Shown in pieces: positions 48,701-58,670 of a stretch of DNA of 64,000 nucleotides (positions are counted from its first letter, which is position 1; every line of letters starts with the position of its first letter). The notes below the pieces were generated by a model. It saw only the letters and a list, made by a program, of their open reading frames with translations, was not told the origin of the DNA and did no database searches. Made by a program: the position numbers and the translations under genes. Source of the stretch: Cranoglanis bouderius (Eukaryota > Chordata > Actinopteri > Siluriformes > Cranoglanididae); contig CM042548.1 of the NCBI GenBank assembly GCA_023630585.1, forward strand, positions 4,635,527-4,699,526. The letters run 5' to 3'.

Positions 48701-51683
48701 TGATTATGTGCATACATTGTTTAAATAAGACTGAATAGCAGGTATTAAATTTGCAGAAGCTTTTGTTTTCTGCCATGGGCAGACAAAATAAAACCATTTC
48801 ACTGAAATTTCTCAAAATGATCTCAGTATATCTAGACAAATGAGATATTTGGAACGTTACCACAAAAAAGTTGCACCTCAGATGGCAAGAACATTCAAAC
48901 AGCTTTACATCATGAACAGAACTCACACTCATATCTACACTCTTTTAATGTGTAAATACGCATAAATGTGACAAATTTCGGTTTTACCTTTCAGGGAGTC
49001 TCTTGGTGAACCTAGTTCTTCATTGGCTAACAATTAGCACATACAAAAAAAATGTTGTTGTTGTTGTTTCCTCCACTTACTTTGCCTGTTATATCATTTC
49101 TAAATCATCTACAAAACCACCAACTATAACTACACACTATTTATCAGATGGCACACAAATTAGTGCTATTTATTTGTGATCCTGTGAAAAGGGCTGTGCG
49201 TACAGGTTACGTAGTGTGTATAGTCAACATTTCCCTGTGTGTATTAATAAAGTGTGTCTATCCACTTAGTCTATTTATCTGTCAGAGGTAATAAATGCAC
49301 TGAATGTTACCCTGCACACACGATTATTATGAGTGATAATAACCAAATGCCTTAGAGTGATAACAAAATTACTTATTTTTCATTGCAATTTTCAGTAAGC
49401 TTACATCGTTAGTAAACACCCACAGCCTTAAACACAGGCTCAGACAAACAAAAATTGTTAGTAAGACAAGTGAAACATTGTATCATCAGGAACGGTCTGT
49501 CACCCAGAATTCTATGTATGACAGGGCAATGAATATTTGAATATATATCCCGTCATATGGCATCTACTTTGAGCCATAAAGGTAAATAACGAAAGGTTAT
49601 TTTTGTGAATCAGTTTCCTTACTTAAAATCAGGACCATTGTGAAAACAGCACACAGCAAATCCATGCCTACTGCAGTATGTCAATTATTCTATTAAATGT
49701 ATGAGGCATTCAAGTAAGGATGCAGAGGTCAACTTTAGAGTGGGTTCCTCACTGGCCCTCAGGGCATGTGAAACATCAGAGTAAACACATTAATTCATTT
49801 ATGCATTAACTATTTTCCTTTCTAGTACCGCTCTATCCTTTTCATTAATGAATGAACATGAATTGGAAAATCAGTTGTGACTAACTATCATGATATTTCT
49901 TGAAACTTCGGAGACTTCTTTTTTAATGTTGCTCACAGTAAGCAGACTCGTGCAAATTTCAGACAAGCTGCGCATGTGTGGGCTTTAAAAGGCTTTTTGT
50001 GCATACATAAGGACATCTTTTGCTTTCATAAAAGGGTTTTTTTCTTGTTCTTTCCTCTGGTCTGTGCAATTAGAGGACTCTCCGGGAATTTGGATGCACG
50101 ATGCCGGCTGTTCTTAAGTGAGACTTCTGTGGGACTTCATTTAGATATTTAGATATTCACATCTAAAAGCTGCATCACAAACATTTCCTACCTCTATATC
50201 TTTTAAAAGGAATTATAAAACCACAATATGATTGTAGAATTGTAAGATTTTATAAGCTGGTAACTAAGCAAACCTAATGTTAGATACTCAAATATTAAAA
50301 TGTTTTAACATTATTTGAAGAAAAAAAAAAGATCACTATTGCATGCACTGCATAGCTTTATTAAAGTATAGGTATACGTTTCTGTGGAACCTTTGTGGAC
50401 TCTGTTTATACTGTGGTACTGCAAGGACAAAGGACACAATTCCCTTGACGTAAGCTTATAAGCACAGAGTCAGAGCACCTACAACAATCACTGTAACCAT
50501 AACAATACTACCATCTAGCTAGTACAAAATCACAAGCCGATATAATTACGCTCAATAATAACCTTCAACATTTAGTCTATCTATGGCTAGCATCAGGGCA
50601 GCTTGGCTGTTCTCTGCCTTGGAATATGTCACAGATTCACCATTCATGTTAAGGTTACCATAGCGACACGCACAATGTCTCCTTTTCACTGATTGTATTA
50701 ATCTCTTTTGTGGTAGTCATTGATTAGTTTGTCTATTTATCCAATGGTGTTTCTATGCCTTGACAGGCATCAGTGTCTTCCTTAGTGTCTTCTGTATTTT
50801 GTATCTGTGCCTGCCTTATTAGTCTACAAGCATGGATTGTCCTTGCTTAACCCTGTCTGCAGATACTTTGTCCCCTGCAATGAACCTTGATTAAGAATCT
50901 TGGATCACCCTTAATAAAAACCCATGCTGACTCAAAAGCTACATCCTGACTCATCTCACAGTACATTACATGAGACAGACCAGACTGTTTTTTTTTTCTT
51001 GAATTCCCCCTCAAGTTGCGACCTGATTGGTTAGAAAGAAAAGACATGAAATTACTTGGCGTTTTTCTGGAAAGCTGAAGTTTTTTAACTTATGAAAGCC
51101 CTTTGCTCTGACAAAAAAAAAAAAAAAAAAAAAAAACCGGCTGAAGGCAGCACTTTTTAAAAGCAGTCACTTCCCATAGGACTACATGTGGAGGAAAAAT
51201 GTCAAGTGTGAAAGGAGCTGGTTATGCTGAAGATAAAATGAAATGAGTTCCTCAACACACGGCAGCAACGGGGCATGGGAGCTGAGAAGGAAGATTAAGT
51301 TAATCCTGTATGATAACACAAACATGCTTTTCGAACTCCTACCTCAAACTCTATGTATGTTCTGGATTAGCGTAACGTACTGTAAGGATGAAAATGGTTC
51401 TTACCTCCAGATACACCACCCAGGGCATAACCAATGTAGCCACCAGGAGATCTGCCACAGCAAGGCTTACAATCAGGTAATTAGTGGTGGTCTGCAGTGC
51501 TTTCTCTCGGGAAACGGCCATACACACCAATACGTTGCCGAAGACGATGACAAAGATGAGCAGCGTCAAGAGCATGGCATAATAGTTGTACTGGTGCTTG
51601 GCTTCAATGTCCGTGCCATTGAAAGCCTCACTCGTGTTGTCATGGTAGGTCTCATTGATGCCATATTCCGTGAGGAAATCCAT
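37159..51683 (-). CDS. drd2: D2-type dopamine receptor, complete coding gene in 7 coding exons
   Basis: Seven-transmembrane class A GPCR of the plasma membrane; the family binds dopamine and signals through Gi/o to lower cAMP. Join on the minus strand: 51683-51405, 42663-42554, 42153-42017, 40921-40722, 39412-39326, 38453-38114, 37355-37159. All introns are GT-AG, with phases 0, 2, 1, 0, 0, 1, and the joined frame has 1350 nt including the stop (449 residues; human D2-long has 443). Visible hallmarks: D78 in TM2 (LAVAD), C105 and C183 (TM3-loop disulfide), D112 (amine-binding, TM3), DRY 129-131, W158, TM5 serines 194/195/198, CWLP 390-393, H398, NPIIY 428-432, and a carboxy-terminal cysteine in KILHC. 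There are no frameshifts or premature stops. Teleosts often have two drd2 copies; I cannot say which paralogue this is. No neighbouring gene is visible, so synteny does not help. Confidence 0.97.
37540..37960 (+). pseudogene. Tc1-like transposase N-terminal remnant in drd2 intron 6
   Basis: Antisense to drd2. ATAAAATCAGCCAATCATGT and GAGTGGCAGTGCTGTGGGCA are leader text of a fish Tc1 family. Frames then give KATVT-like decay, EKHLRTH, and PHxVPLLSARNRNLRLQ at 37836-37886, as in that family's region before the catalytic core. The rest is lost in T-runs at 37962. Confidence 0.7.
38114..38453 (-). CDS. drd2: drd2 coding exon 6 (rest of loop 3, start of TM6)
   Basis: 340 nt encoding residues 272-384 plus one base of G385. 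The first ~60 residues are poorly conserved loop 3 (LVIKEVMQQDSNVEVGLMAS). Recognisable signatures follow: SPPEK, EKNGHAKD, SNGKTRT and KEKKATQMLAIVL leading into TM6. Acceptor TTTCACAG|CTGGTG with an (AT)n tract 27 nt upstream; donor CTGG|GTAAGT, phase 1. Confidence 0.95.
38481..38529. repeat. (AT)n microsatellite in drd2 intron 5
   Basis: About 24 units, ending 27 nt upstream of the exon 6 acceptor on the gene strand. Confidence 0.97.
39326..39412 (-). CDS. drd2: drd2 coding exon 5, alternative D2-long cassette
   Basis: 87 nt encoding exactly 29 residues (243-271), EKCTHPEDVKLCTVIVKTNG followed by SMPAKNKKT. It is phase 0 on both sides. This is the position, length and core motif (CTHPED, KLCTVI) of the mammalian cassette whose inclusion gives D2-long and skipping D2-short. 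Skipping here keeps the frame and would leave 420 residues. Acceptor TACTTCAG|GA, donor ACA|GTATGT. That both isoforms are made in this species is inference. Confidence 0.93.
40722..40921 (-). CDS. drd2: drd2 coding exon 4 (extracellular loop 2, TM5, start of loop 3)
   Basis: 200 nt encoding residues 176-242. Extracellular loop 2 (TRDDAVCE) is three residues longer than in the human receptor and keeps C183. TM5 carries catechol-contacting serines 194, 195 and 198. The basic start of intracellular loop 3 is RKRRKRVNTK. Acceptor TTTCCTCAG|CAACAC, donor CTCAAG|GTGAAG, phase 0. An open frame runs past the donor but diverges from the receptor there. Confidence 0.95.
40985..41265. repeat. degenerate ~47-bp minisatellite in drd2 intron 3
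   Basis: Roughly six drifted units built from CTATGTCATTATTTCGACTT and AATATCTCATTATTTCAAGA plus CAGTGTGA. CATTATTTCAA recurs at 41050, 41098, 41210 and 41231. Confidence 0.75.
41489..41822. repeat. dispersed repeat R1, subfamily copy in drd2 intron 3
   Basis: CATTTTCTGTACCACTTATC, GGAGCCTGGAGTCTATCCCA, GGGTGCCAACCCATCGCAGG, TGCATGTCTTTGGACTTGGG, AAACATGCAAACTCCACACA and GAATCGAACCCACAACC. Related to the 330-622 repeat but a separate, better preserved subfamily. The 172-codon frame here is an artefact of the repeat. Confidence 0.75.
42017..42153 (-). CDS. drd2: drd2 coding exon 3 (intracellular loop 2, TM4)
   Basis: 137 nt. It completes R130 and encodes Y131-T175: loop 2 (NTRYSSKRRVTVM) and TM4 with W158, ending in GLNNT. 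Acceptor CTGCAG|GTACAC, donor ACAG|GTATTT, phase 1. Confidence 0.96.
42554..42663 (-). CDS. drd2: drd2 coding exon 2 (TM3)
   Basis: 110 nt encoding residues 94-129 plus two bases of R130: VVGEWRFSKIHC, then TM3 with D112 and C116, ending at the D of DRY. The acceptor TTGCAG|GTGGTG lies right against a (GT)n tract on this strand. The donor is ACAG|GTAGGT, phase 2. The 110-nt size is that of the homologous mammalian exon as I know it. Confidence 0.96.
42669..42715. repeat. (AC)n microsatellite at the drd2 exon 2 acceptor
   Basis: 23 units. On the gene strand it is (GT)n and ends 5 nt before the exon. Confidence 0.98.
43431..44938 (-). mobile_element. Tc1-like element in drd2 intron 1
   Basis: 1508 bp, from CAGGTGCATCTCAATAAATT to its inverse ending TTGAGATGCACCTG, with TA on both sides (43429-43430, 44939-44940). 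The inverted repeats are about 196 bp and nearly identical (43431-43626 and 44743-44938). This near identity and the largely open transposase suggest a recent insertion. The transposase is on the drd2 strand. Confidence 0.95.
43711..44676 (-). pseudogene. Tc1 transposase, open frame but missing start and N-terminus
   Basis: Open for about 320 codons to the stop at 43711. It holds an HTH (FIAKEAGCSQSAVSKHV), a second DNA-binding domain (NRFKNFSELHKEW, ASRATTHRRAKEFGY), and the DDE core: D in ILFSDGSKF, D in FIFQQDLAPAHSA and E in SPDLNPIENLW, with 34 residues between the last two. The end is GAPTKY. No ATG lies in frame upstream: the expected start position reads ATA (44676-44674) after a TGA at 44688. 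By my recollection of the family about 26 codons are also deleted after SQFGSL. It probably cannot make full protein. Confidence 0.88.
46630..46860. repeat. dispersed repeat R1, reversed diverged copy
   Basis: GGTGGTACAGAAGCTATTGT, TGCTGCCTCACAGTTCCAGA, GTCCATGTGGGTTTTCTTTA, GGTTCTCCAGTTTCTGGCCA and AATTGGCTACTCTCAATTC, the reverse orientation of the 330-622 copy. Confidence 0.6.
47330..47462 (+). repeat. unclassified dispersed repeat U, 5' fragment
   Basis: CAGTGCTGTTACATTCTTGA, AGAGTGTTGATTAGTCCTCT, ATAACAGCTGCTCTGACAAT and CTGCAAATCACAGGTTTAAA. Confidence 0.6.
47531..47668 (+). pseudogene. LINE reverse transcriptase C-terminal tail
   Basis: One frame reads LRVQGRHISRLFSVLAPRWW then DELPLDV, a TGA, TAETLAVFKQRLKTFLK and TAA. 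The W-x-ELP...F-K-x-RLKTxL pattern is the usual C-terminal end of L2/Rex/CR1-type LINE ORF2 proteins. This is 5'-truncated, as expected for a LINE; no more of the ORF is visible upstream. Confidence 0.75.
51405..51683 (-). CDS. drd2: drd2 coding exon 1 (N-terminus, TM1, TM2)
   Basis: Encodes residues 1-93, from MDFLTEYG to the TM2 end MPWVVYLE. The extracellular N-terminus carries N-glycosylation sequons at NET (10-12), NTS (16-18) and NGT (22-24). TM1 contains the GNVLVC motif and TM2 the D78 sodium-site aspartate. The ATG at 51683 is chosen because it starts the conserved N-terminal length and sits just after a good acceptor. The donor reads GAG|GTAAGA at 51404 and is phase 0. The upstream 5'UTR part of this exon begins at 51711 or 51705. 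Confidence 0.96.
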
Positions 51684-51711
51684 GAGCTGCTACCAGGAAG
51701 GATGTCTGAAA
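51684..51711 (-). other. drd2 5'UTR part of coding exon 1, with tandem acceptor
   Basis: The minus strand reads CTGTCTCTCTCAGTTTCAG before the leader, so two AG acceptors lie 6 nt apart (at 51712 and 51706). Either gives a 22-28 nt leader ahead of the ATG. A noncoding first exon must therefore lie further up, above 51711; I could not locate it or a promoter. Confidence 0.6.
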
Positions 51712-51974
51712 CTGAGAGAGACAGTAAACTGTCAGGAGACCTGGAACCACATATCATGTCTTGACAAATTTCACAAAAGCAATATTAAGCAATATAGAAT
51801 AGTTCGAAAAGGGTTGGCAGTAGTAGACAGAATTGTAATATGCGATAAAGTTGTTGATGTCGATATGAAATGCAATAAATTAAGTCAACTGAGTCAAGTT
51901 ACTGAAGGTGCATCAAATGCTGAACATTAATGTTTTGTTATTTTTCTGGTTCATTTAGCAAGTTAGGAAATAAT

Positions 51975-52440
51975 CAGCAGTGATGTGGAGTGATGAGGCC
52001 TGATACTGATACAACTCTAAAGTGGATTATTTTTCAATAATAGCACATTCTGAAGTTTTATCCCACAGCAATTTGCCAACAATTATCAGTCCATACAGGA
52101 TTTCGTTGAGTTGTTTTTTTGTGATTGTGATTTTTTTGTGATTTTCATTTGCTGCGACTTTTTTCAAAATTTGCAGTGCAATTTGCGGAGTTTTTACTTG
52201 AATTGGCGAAATTACGTGTGTTGCTTCATCATGGTTTTCTTGGTTAATTAATTAATTAAGTCCCTGTATAAGTTAGTACTATAGAAATACTAAAGTATTA
52301 TAATTAGTGCATTAATATAAACCTGTGATTTGCCTTGCAGCCAGAACTACTGTTAGAGCTGCTGTTATAGAAAATTAATCAGCACCTTCTGATCCATCAG
52401 CTTTGAGAAACCAACAGCGCTGTTGGACTGAGAATCATCT
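51975..52440 (-). repeat. unclassified dispersed repeat U, copy 6
   Basis: The reversed 3' end is at 51985-52062 (GATTATTTTTCAATAATAGC). Unrelated T-rich sequence follows. The reversed 5' end is at 52262-52440 (AAACCTGTGATTTGCCTTGC, GAGCTGCTGTTATAGAAAAT, AACAGCGCTGTTGG). Confidence 0.6.
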
Positions 52441-53146
52441 TGTTTAAAACTGAAGTACCACCAAACTATAGAAGTACACCCCAGAGTTGTAACTTTAAGG
52501 TTGTGTTTATTGCACAAGCTCATATCACAATACCACTGAAACTATGATTAATTGTGCAGCCCTGGGTGGCAGTAAGAAATCAGCAGCAGCTCTGTCTAGT
52601 ATGTTTATTAATTTGACATTTCAGATGGCAAATTACATCATTTCATTATGATTAAAATGCAAGACTTAATTACAGACACCAAGAGGACACCAAGTCTGTG
52701 GTCTGCAAGGATTATTAAACTGTCTGACAACAGGAGCAAGCAGTGAATTCAAACAATAATGTTGAGCGTCGTGCTAATCTTCATTTGCAGGGATAATAGA
52801 TGAGACACCCACATTTCACCAGCACACCTCGTCTGTATCGCCTTCAATAACGTGCATTAAGTGGAAAAGCATTGATTTCGTCTGAGAGAGAAAAGCAGAG
52901 GCTCTTTCATATTGATCGGGAAATTTACACAAAACGAAATTTATCTTCTTTAAAATCAGCACCTCAGTGCAGAGAAGCTCCCTGCTGAACCGACTGCATG
53001 CACAATGACACATATAAAAAATTCATATAATAAAAATACAGAAAAATGTATTATGCTCTTTTTATATTAATTTATATTATACATTATTGTATATTTGCAT
53101 TCTGGTATATTTCATGCAAAAACAAACACATAAACAAACAACTAAG

Positions 53147-53177
<31 letters not shown>

Positions 53178-53573
53178 ACCCCTATATAAGCAAACTGATA
53201 AAAACCCCAAACAAACAAAAATAAATAAAAAAATAAACCGCAATGGTTCACCAGAAAAAACATACTGGTAATTTATTTCTGTTAACCTCTCTGGTTAAAA
53301 TATACCACTGCAAGCAACTCAGAGAAGAATATTTTATATGTTCAGTTGTGCCTCGCACATCTCCCTAGAAGAAGATCGAATTGCAAGCATATAAAATGGT
53401 GAGCGAAATATTTCTTGAGGATGTAATTATCCGCTGTTTGTATCGAGTACTAGAGGAGAGATTTAGTCTTAAGCTGACAGTGTGTTTAGAAGAAAGTACT
53501 GTAACTGCAGTAATTTAGAAGAAATAAAGCAAAAAACAGAAAAAGGTAGTGCTGAAAAAAGGTGTCTGAGATA
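52441..53573. other. no recognised feature
   Basis: (AATA)n at 53145-53178. No splice pair or frame that could be the drd2 5' exon is convincing. Confidence 0.45.
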
Positions 53574-54119
53574 CAGTACTGTGCAAAAGTTTTAGGCACA
53601 TGCAAGGAAATGCTGTAGAGCAAGGATGCCTTCAAAATAATGAAACGAAATGTTTCTAGTTTAAAAAAAAAAATACCATAAAGAGCAGTAAACCGTATTA
53701 AATGAAACAAAGTCAATATTTGGTGTGACAAAAAAAATAAAATAAAAAAGTCTCTGATACAATTAGTGCAGTTTTATAAGGAAATGAGCTGGTAAGTTTT
53801 ATTGAGCATCTTGCAGAACCAGACACAGTTCTTCTGGAGACTTTGACTTTCGCACTCGCTTCTTATTTTTGCAGCAAAACCCAGCAGCCTTCATCGTGTT
53901 TTTGTCTGAAAAGTGTCTCTTACGTAATATGCTGCTTTCTTTAATGACATTTTTCTGTAACATTTAATTTTGTGCTAAAAAACTAATGTTTGGGAATCTA
54001 AAATGTTTTTGTACTGATTTGATAATGTAGAAGTCATAAAATAAAAATAAAAAATCTGTAACAAAGTTTGTTCTAAAAAAAAAAAAAAAAAGGGTGCCTA
54101 AAACTTTTGCACAGTACTG
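53574..54119. mobile_element. Tc1-type MITE
   Basis: Ends CAGTACTGTGCAAAAGTTTT and its inverse (AAAACTTTTGCACAGTACTG), flanked by TA (53572-53573, 54120-54121). 546 bp, no transposase. AGTCAATATTTGGTGTGAC links it to the same autonomous family as the body at 8480-9207. Confidence 0.88.
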
Positions 54120-54121
54120 TA

Positions 54122-56746
54122 GTAGCTAGCCAGGTTGCAGATAATAATTAGACTTAATACTAAACGTATTTGTTCATTCATTAATTGTTTTTGTTCTGGG
54201 ACATAATATTAATGTTATTATCTGTTATTTACTGTTTATTTCTTCTTCATGTCACCACCACTGACAAGACACCACTGTTTGCAGTTGTGTGTTTTCATCT
54301 GGAGTGTGAGATTAAGTGTATATGATCTATTTTCAAGTCAAATACCTGTGTAGTATGTTTATACATAGCATTCTAGTCAGATATTAGACCAGAAGCTGTA
54401 GGGGGTGTGAGTCTGTTTTATATTTATTCATTGTTTGGGTTAGGGAGTTTTTTTTCTTTTCTTTTCTTTGTTTATGTTGCACCCTGCCTAGACGGGTCAT
54501 AACAATGGCTCTCCTCACATTCAAGGTTGCTCCAGACAAAACAGCAAAAACAAGCAAAAAAATTTTAAAAAGTATAAAAAGTACTAAAACACCACCACAC
54601 TCAGAATCCACATGCCTGCACCAACAACGAGCACCTCCTGAGCCGCACAGCCACATAAAGCATAGGGCCAAGCAATCATGGGTACACCACAGCCCCAGGG
54701 TCAGGGCGTACAAACAGAGCATGACTGGGGAGCAGAGGCAGAACACAGCGAACCCGCTCACCTTCAACACGAGCAACGGAGGACACGGAGCAGAGAAAGC
54801 ACACACATTTAGAAAGCTGTCAACTCACAGCAGACTGACAAGCATTCACTTCAAGCAAACCAGGTAATTTATCTAGCTGACGTAACAGCTACACATGAGC
54901 TACAGATTCTACAAGGAAAGTATGTTGTTATGTATAGTGAAGGGAAAAACAGTATCATTTATTTAAATAATAGTTTTGTTTTTTTAATGTTTAGTATCAG
55001 AGTTCAATATTTTATTTAAATAATAATGACAATAAAGAGTTTAACAGTGAGAAAGACAGGAAAAAACTTCTATATGAATCAATCAGCTCCAATCAGATAC
55101 CTGGAACATCTCAGAAATGTGTACTGCGACATAATTATTGCAGAATTGATATTCATCATTTTCTTGCCAAACCACACTGCACAAAGTGTTAGTGTACTTA
55201 GTAGAGTATTTAACCAGACTGTAAAAACAAACAAACAAAAAAACGTTAAAAAACTGACTTCAGTAATATTATTAATTAACCTAAAATGAAAAAAAAATAA
55301 TTTAACATGAAACATAATTGTGTGGTGGCCTGGGAAAACCCTTCGTATGAACATATTTTGATCATTTATACTGTATATACTTGTGAAAACTACAGATTTT
55401 CTTGCACTGCAATTGTTGGCTTTTATAATCCAGATATAAGTATATCTGTTTTATGGAAAAGCAACAAAAACAACTGCTAATTTGAAAAGAGTTTTATGTC
55501 TACAATGTTCTCAACTTTGATTATCAGCACCATCCACTTCAGTCTCTGTCTCATCACCTGGGGTGAAAGTCACTGACTGAGTATAAACACAAGCTTCATC
55601 ATTGCTTCTTCACTCCACTGATCATCGATGGGGAATTAATAGCTGATTCATTCACTCACTTCTGTCCTGTTGGCTAAATTTCTTGTTATTCTCTGTTTTG
55701 ATGATGATGCATCACGGACATTTTGACAGCCGGTATCTGATTAAAAACTGAACTGACTAGGCTTATGTTCATTACGCTATGACAATCTAACAATTTGTTC
55801 AAATTGTGACGTTCATTGTGTGATGAAAAAGCACTTAGCTAGCAAGTTTTTAGATGACAGTTTTTAACCTGGCTCCTTATGCAAAATTATCTTTGCAAGA
55901 TTACAAAGTGACCTAAACAAAAACTTTGTTTCAGTGAAATATATTTATGCTTTAAACTGGAGGTGTCAAATTATATTACTGACAGAAAACTATCGTTTTT
56001 TCTGAGGTTTTGAGGTTTTTGCAGGGTGCCACACAAATAAACATTCAAATCAGCTACTTGTCACTGTGAGGTTAGTAGTTTGATATTTCTGTGAACTGTA
56101 ATGTAGTATATTGTAATTTATCACAATATTTATTGTATTGTCGTACTGCACAGCACTGAAGCACTTCTATAATGTTACTGCTAGAACATTATGGTTGCAC
56201 AGATGGACCATCCTTCGTGCCTAACATTGTGCTGAGTTATTCATAATGCGTAATAACTTCCTTCGAAATTATGCTAATGCTTAATATTTAAGCCTTTCTA
56301 TGGCAACTTACAGCACTTCCAGTTTAATTTATAATGAAAACAAGTACAAAGTGAGGCATTTATCCTTGGGTCAGACTGCTGATCTGTTTAAATAAAAAAA
56401 TAAAAAAATAACTGGACTAACTGATAATACTGAGGCTAAAATATAAACTGCACATGATGAATTACATATGATACTAGTGTTCAACCCATGCTCACCATTG
56501 AATGTACACCTCATGCTTTTATTCTCCTTAATTTATCACATTTATTCTCCCTATTACACTCCGTTTTAGGTAAATTAAATTAAAAAAAAAAAAAAAAAAA
56601 TTTCCTCCATCACCTAGACAACCGTTCCCCTAGAGGATAATCTTCCTCTATTAAATGATTATCCACACAATTTAATTACTTAAAAAGGCGTGACATGGAA
56701 TTAACTGAAGATAATCAATAAAGTCTTTGCAATCAGAGCCTAGAGA

Positions 56747-56749
<3 letters not shown>
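54122..56749. other. no gene recognised; includes a GC-richer patch
   Basis: 54590-54850 is richer in C and G with open frames on both strands (120 and 140 codons), but neither resembles a known protein. A-run at 56581-56599. Confidence 0.4.

Positions 56750-56817
<68 letters not shown>
56750..56817. repeat. (AC)n microsatellite
   Basis: About 34 uninterrupted units. Confidence 0.98.
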
Positions 56818-56822
<5 letters not shown>

Positions 56823-57429
56823 AAACAATGTGATTATGTATTACTAATGATTTCTTGTGCCACTTTTAGATGAATATCCAGATTAAAGTATGTTTTGTCT
56901 TTATTACTACAGTGAAATGCTAAATCACTCCATTTGTGTTGCCATACATACAGACGGTGAAGTATTCAATAGAACTTTATGATATTTGTGCTTGTAATTA
57001 TGCAGGAACAAGAATTAAAATGCATTATGTATATCATTTTCAAGTTTAGGCTTCACTTCATATTGCAGCAACACTGTAACCTGCCAAAACATCATTACTT
57101 TACTCTATTCTTATTAAACGGTTATTCAGAAACAACTGATAAAAGATCCATCTTAAACTATACATACCAGCAGGTTCACCAGAAAAGGTAAAAGGTTATA
57201 GATCACATCTCATATACTCATGTATCATTCAGAATCCTGAGTTTCCCAACTTGTAAATCCAACATTATCACCTGTCTTTAAGAAATCTCGTATTCAAAAT
57301 CTGGCATTCAGTTTCCACCACTCGAAAACAGCATTAAAAATTGTTTTACTACTAATGAATGCATGCTTAATTACAGGTAATGAGATCCTAATAAACAGAT
57401 TAAAGCATGCTGTTTACCAGAGATGTATA
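56818..57429. other. no recognised feature
   Basis: AT-rich. Confidence 0.45.
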
Positions 57430-57900
57430 ATAGTTGTATGATGTATAATAGTTGATAAGGTGAAGTTTTCTGTCAGGGAAGGTTTATTTTGTATTTCTGG
57501 AAGGAGTCTCCAGCGTCAGTGCTTGTTAATAGTCAGAAATAAAGCTGTAATTTGAGGTTTTCAGACATTGGAATGTCTTCAGGATGGAGGACGTTGAGGT
57601 ACGTTTATAGGTAATATGACAAGATGGAATGACTGTTTGTAGCTGCTATATGTAAGTGATCTAATTTTCTTGTAGATGTTCCACAAAATGTTCATTTAAA
57701 AAAAATAATAATAATTAGTTAATTATAATAAATTAATAATTGTAATTGTTGGCAAATTGATGTGGTATAAGAGTTAAATAAATTAGCAAAATTAAACACT
57801 TTAGGACATGCTGTTGCTGGAAGATAATCAGCATCAGGGTGATATCATCACACCACCTCATCACTGATTAATTTTCTACAACAGTCCAGTTTTATTCCTC
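57430..57900 (+). repeat. unclassified dispersed repeat U, copy 7
   Basis: GGAAGGAGTCTCCAGCGTCA, GGAATGTCTTCAGGATGGAG, TAATATGACAAGATGGAATG and AATTGTTGGCAAATTGATG. The end hairpin is GCTGTTGCTGGAAGATAATC with GATTAATTTTCTACAACAG. Confidence 0.65.
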
Positions 57901-58434
57901 ACCTCTATTAGGCTGAGAGCCTATAATTTCTATAGTTTCAGAAACTAGTTTCACTTTAAAAAAAAATCGGTAATGTAAATAACAAAATGTATATTTTTCA
58001 AGCCATACATGTTGTGTTCATTCAAGTCTTGAGGTCTATAAAATTCAAAGTTCTACCAAATTGTTCTATCAGGATGTTGCAATGGTTCTATCACCTTCAA
58101 TCTCAGCCAGTCAGCCAGCTAGCAACATTTGTGATGTACTAGGCCATATTAGCACAATACTTTCCTTGATGGCAATAGACGTATTTAATTACAATCATTA
58201 TTACAATGGCAAAACTCACTATGTGGGAGCCACACATTCCATCTGTGAGTAAAATATAGTTTGTAAAGACCTGAGATACTGTGATCCTGCTCAGGGTACA
58301 GCAGTTGCTGAAGATGAATAAATAAATAAAGATCTGTGATAAATGGAACTATAGCAGATACATGAAAATGCTAGTGTATGCATATGGGATTTTTTAAAAA
58401 TTGTTTGCCTAGCCACTACTACCTAAAAAAGTTA
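57901..58434. other. no gene; short R1 tail
   Basis: 58284-58328 (CTGCTCAGGGTACAGCAGTT, GCTGAAGATGAATAAATAAA) looks like the far end of an R1 repeat in reverse orientation. The rest is unrecognised. Confidence 0.4.
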
Positions 58435-58670
58435 GGGGTGGCTATGGCTCAGGTGGTAGAGGATTGGCGGTTTGATTCCCGGTCCACATGGCTCCATGTG
58501 CCAAAGTGTCCTTGGGCAAGACACTGAACCCCAAGTTGTTCCTGATGGCAGGCAAGTGCCTTGCATGGTAGCTCTGCTGTCATTGTTGTGTGTATGGGTG
58601 AGACACAGTGTAAAGCACTTTGTAGAACCGTGAAGATTAAAAGGCACTATATAAGTGCAGACCATTTACC
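58435..58670 (+). repeat. tRNA-headed SINE
   Basis: The pol III box A-like TGGCTCAGGTGG is at 58445-58456 and the box B-like GGTTTGATTCC at 58469-58479. The SINE body follows: TGTCCTTGGGCAAGACACTG, AACCCCAAGTTGTTCC, GTGTAAAGCACTTTGTAGAA and CACTATATAAGTGCAG. The A-B spacing is only 12 nt, shorter than in a tRNA, so part of the head is deleted. Confidence 0.75.

Larger units (their letters stand above)
42664..51404 (-). other. drd2 intron 1 (8.7 kb)
   Basis: Largest intron. Besides the separately listed (AC)n at 42669-42715, Tc1 element 43431-44938, dispersed repeats at 46630-46860 and 47330-47460 and LINE tail 47531-47668, I see only AT-rich unique-looking sequence and A-runs (51111-51137). 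44940-46620 and 47670-51400 contain nothing I recognise. Confidence 0.85.

Noticed and set aside
54384..54867. Overlapping 120- and 140-codon frames on opposite strands taken as genes
   Set aside because: No homology, no splice structure that fits, low-complexity lysine-rich start; kept only as a finding.
58435..58480. tRNA gene
   Set aside because: Box A and box B are present but no cloverleaf can be folded with the 12-nt spacing; it is the head of a SINE.
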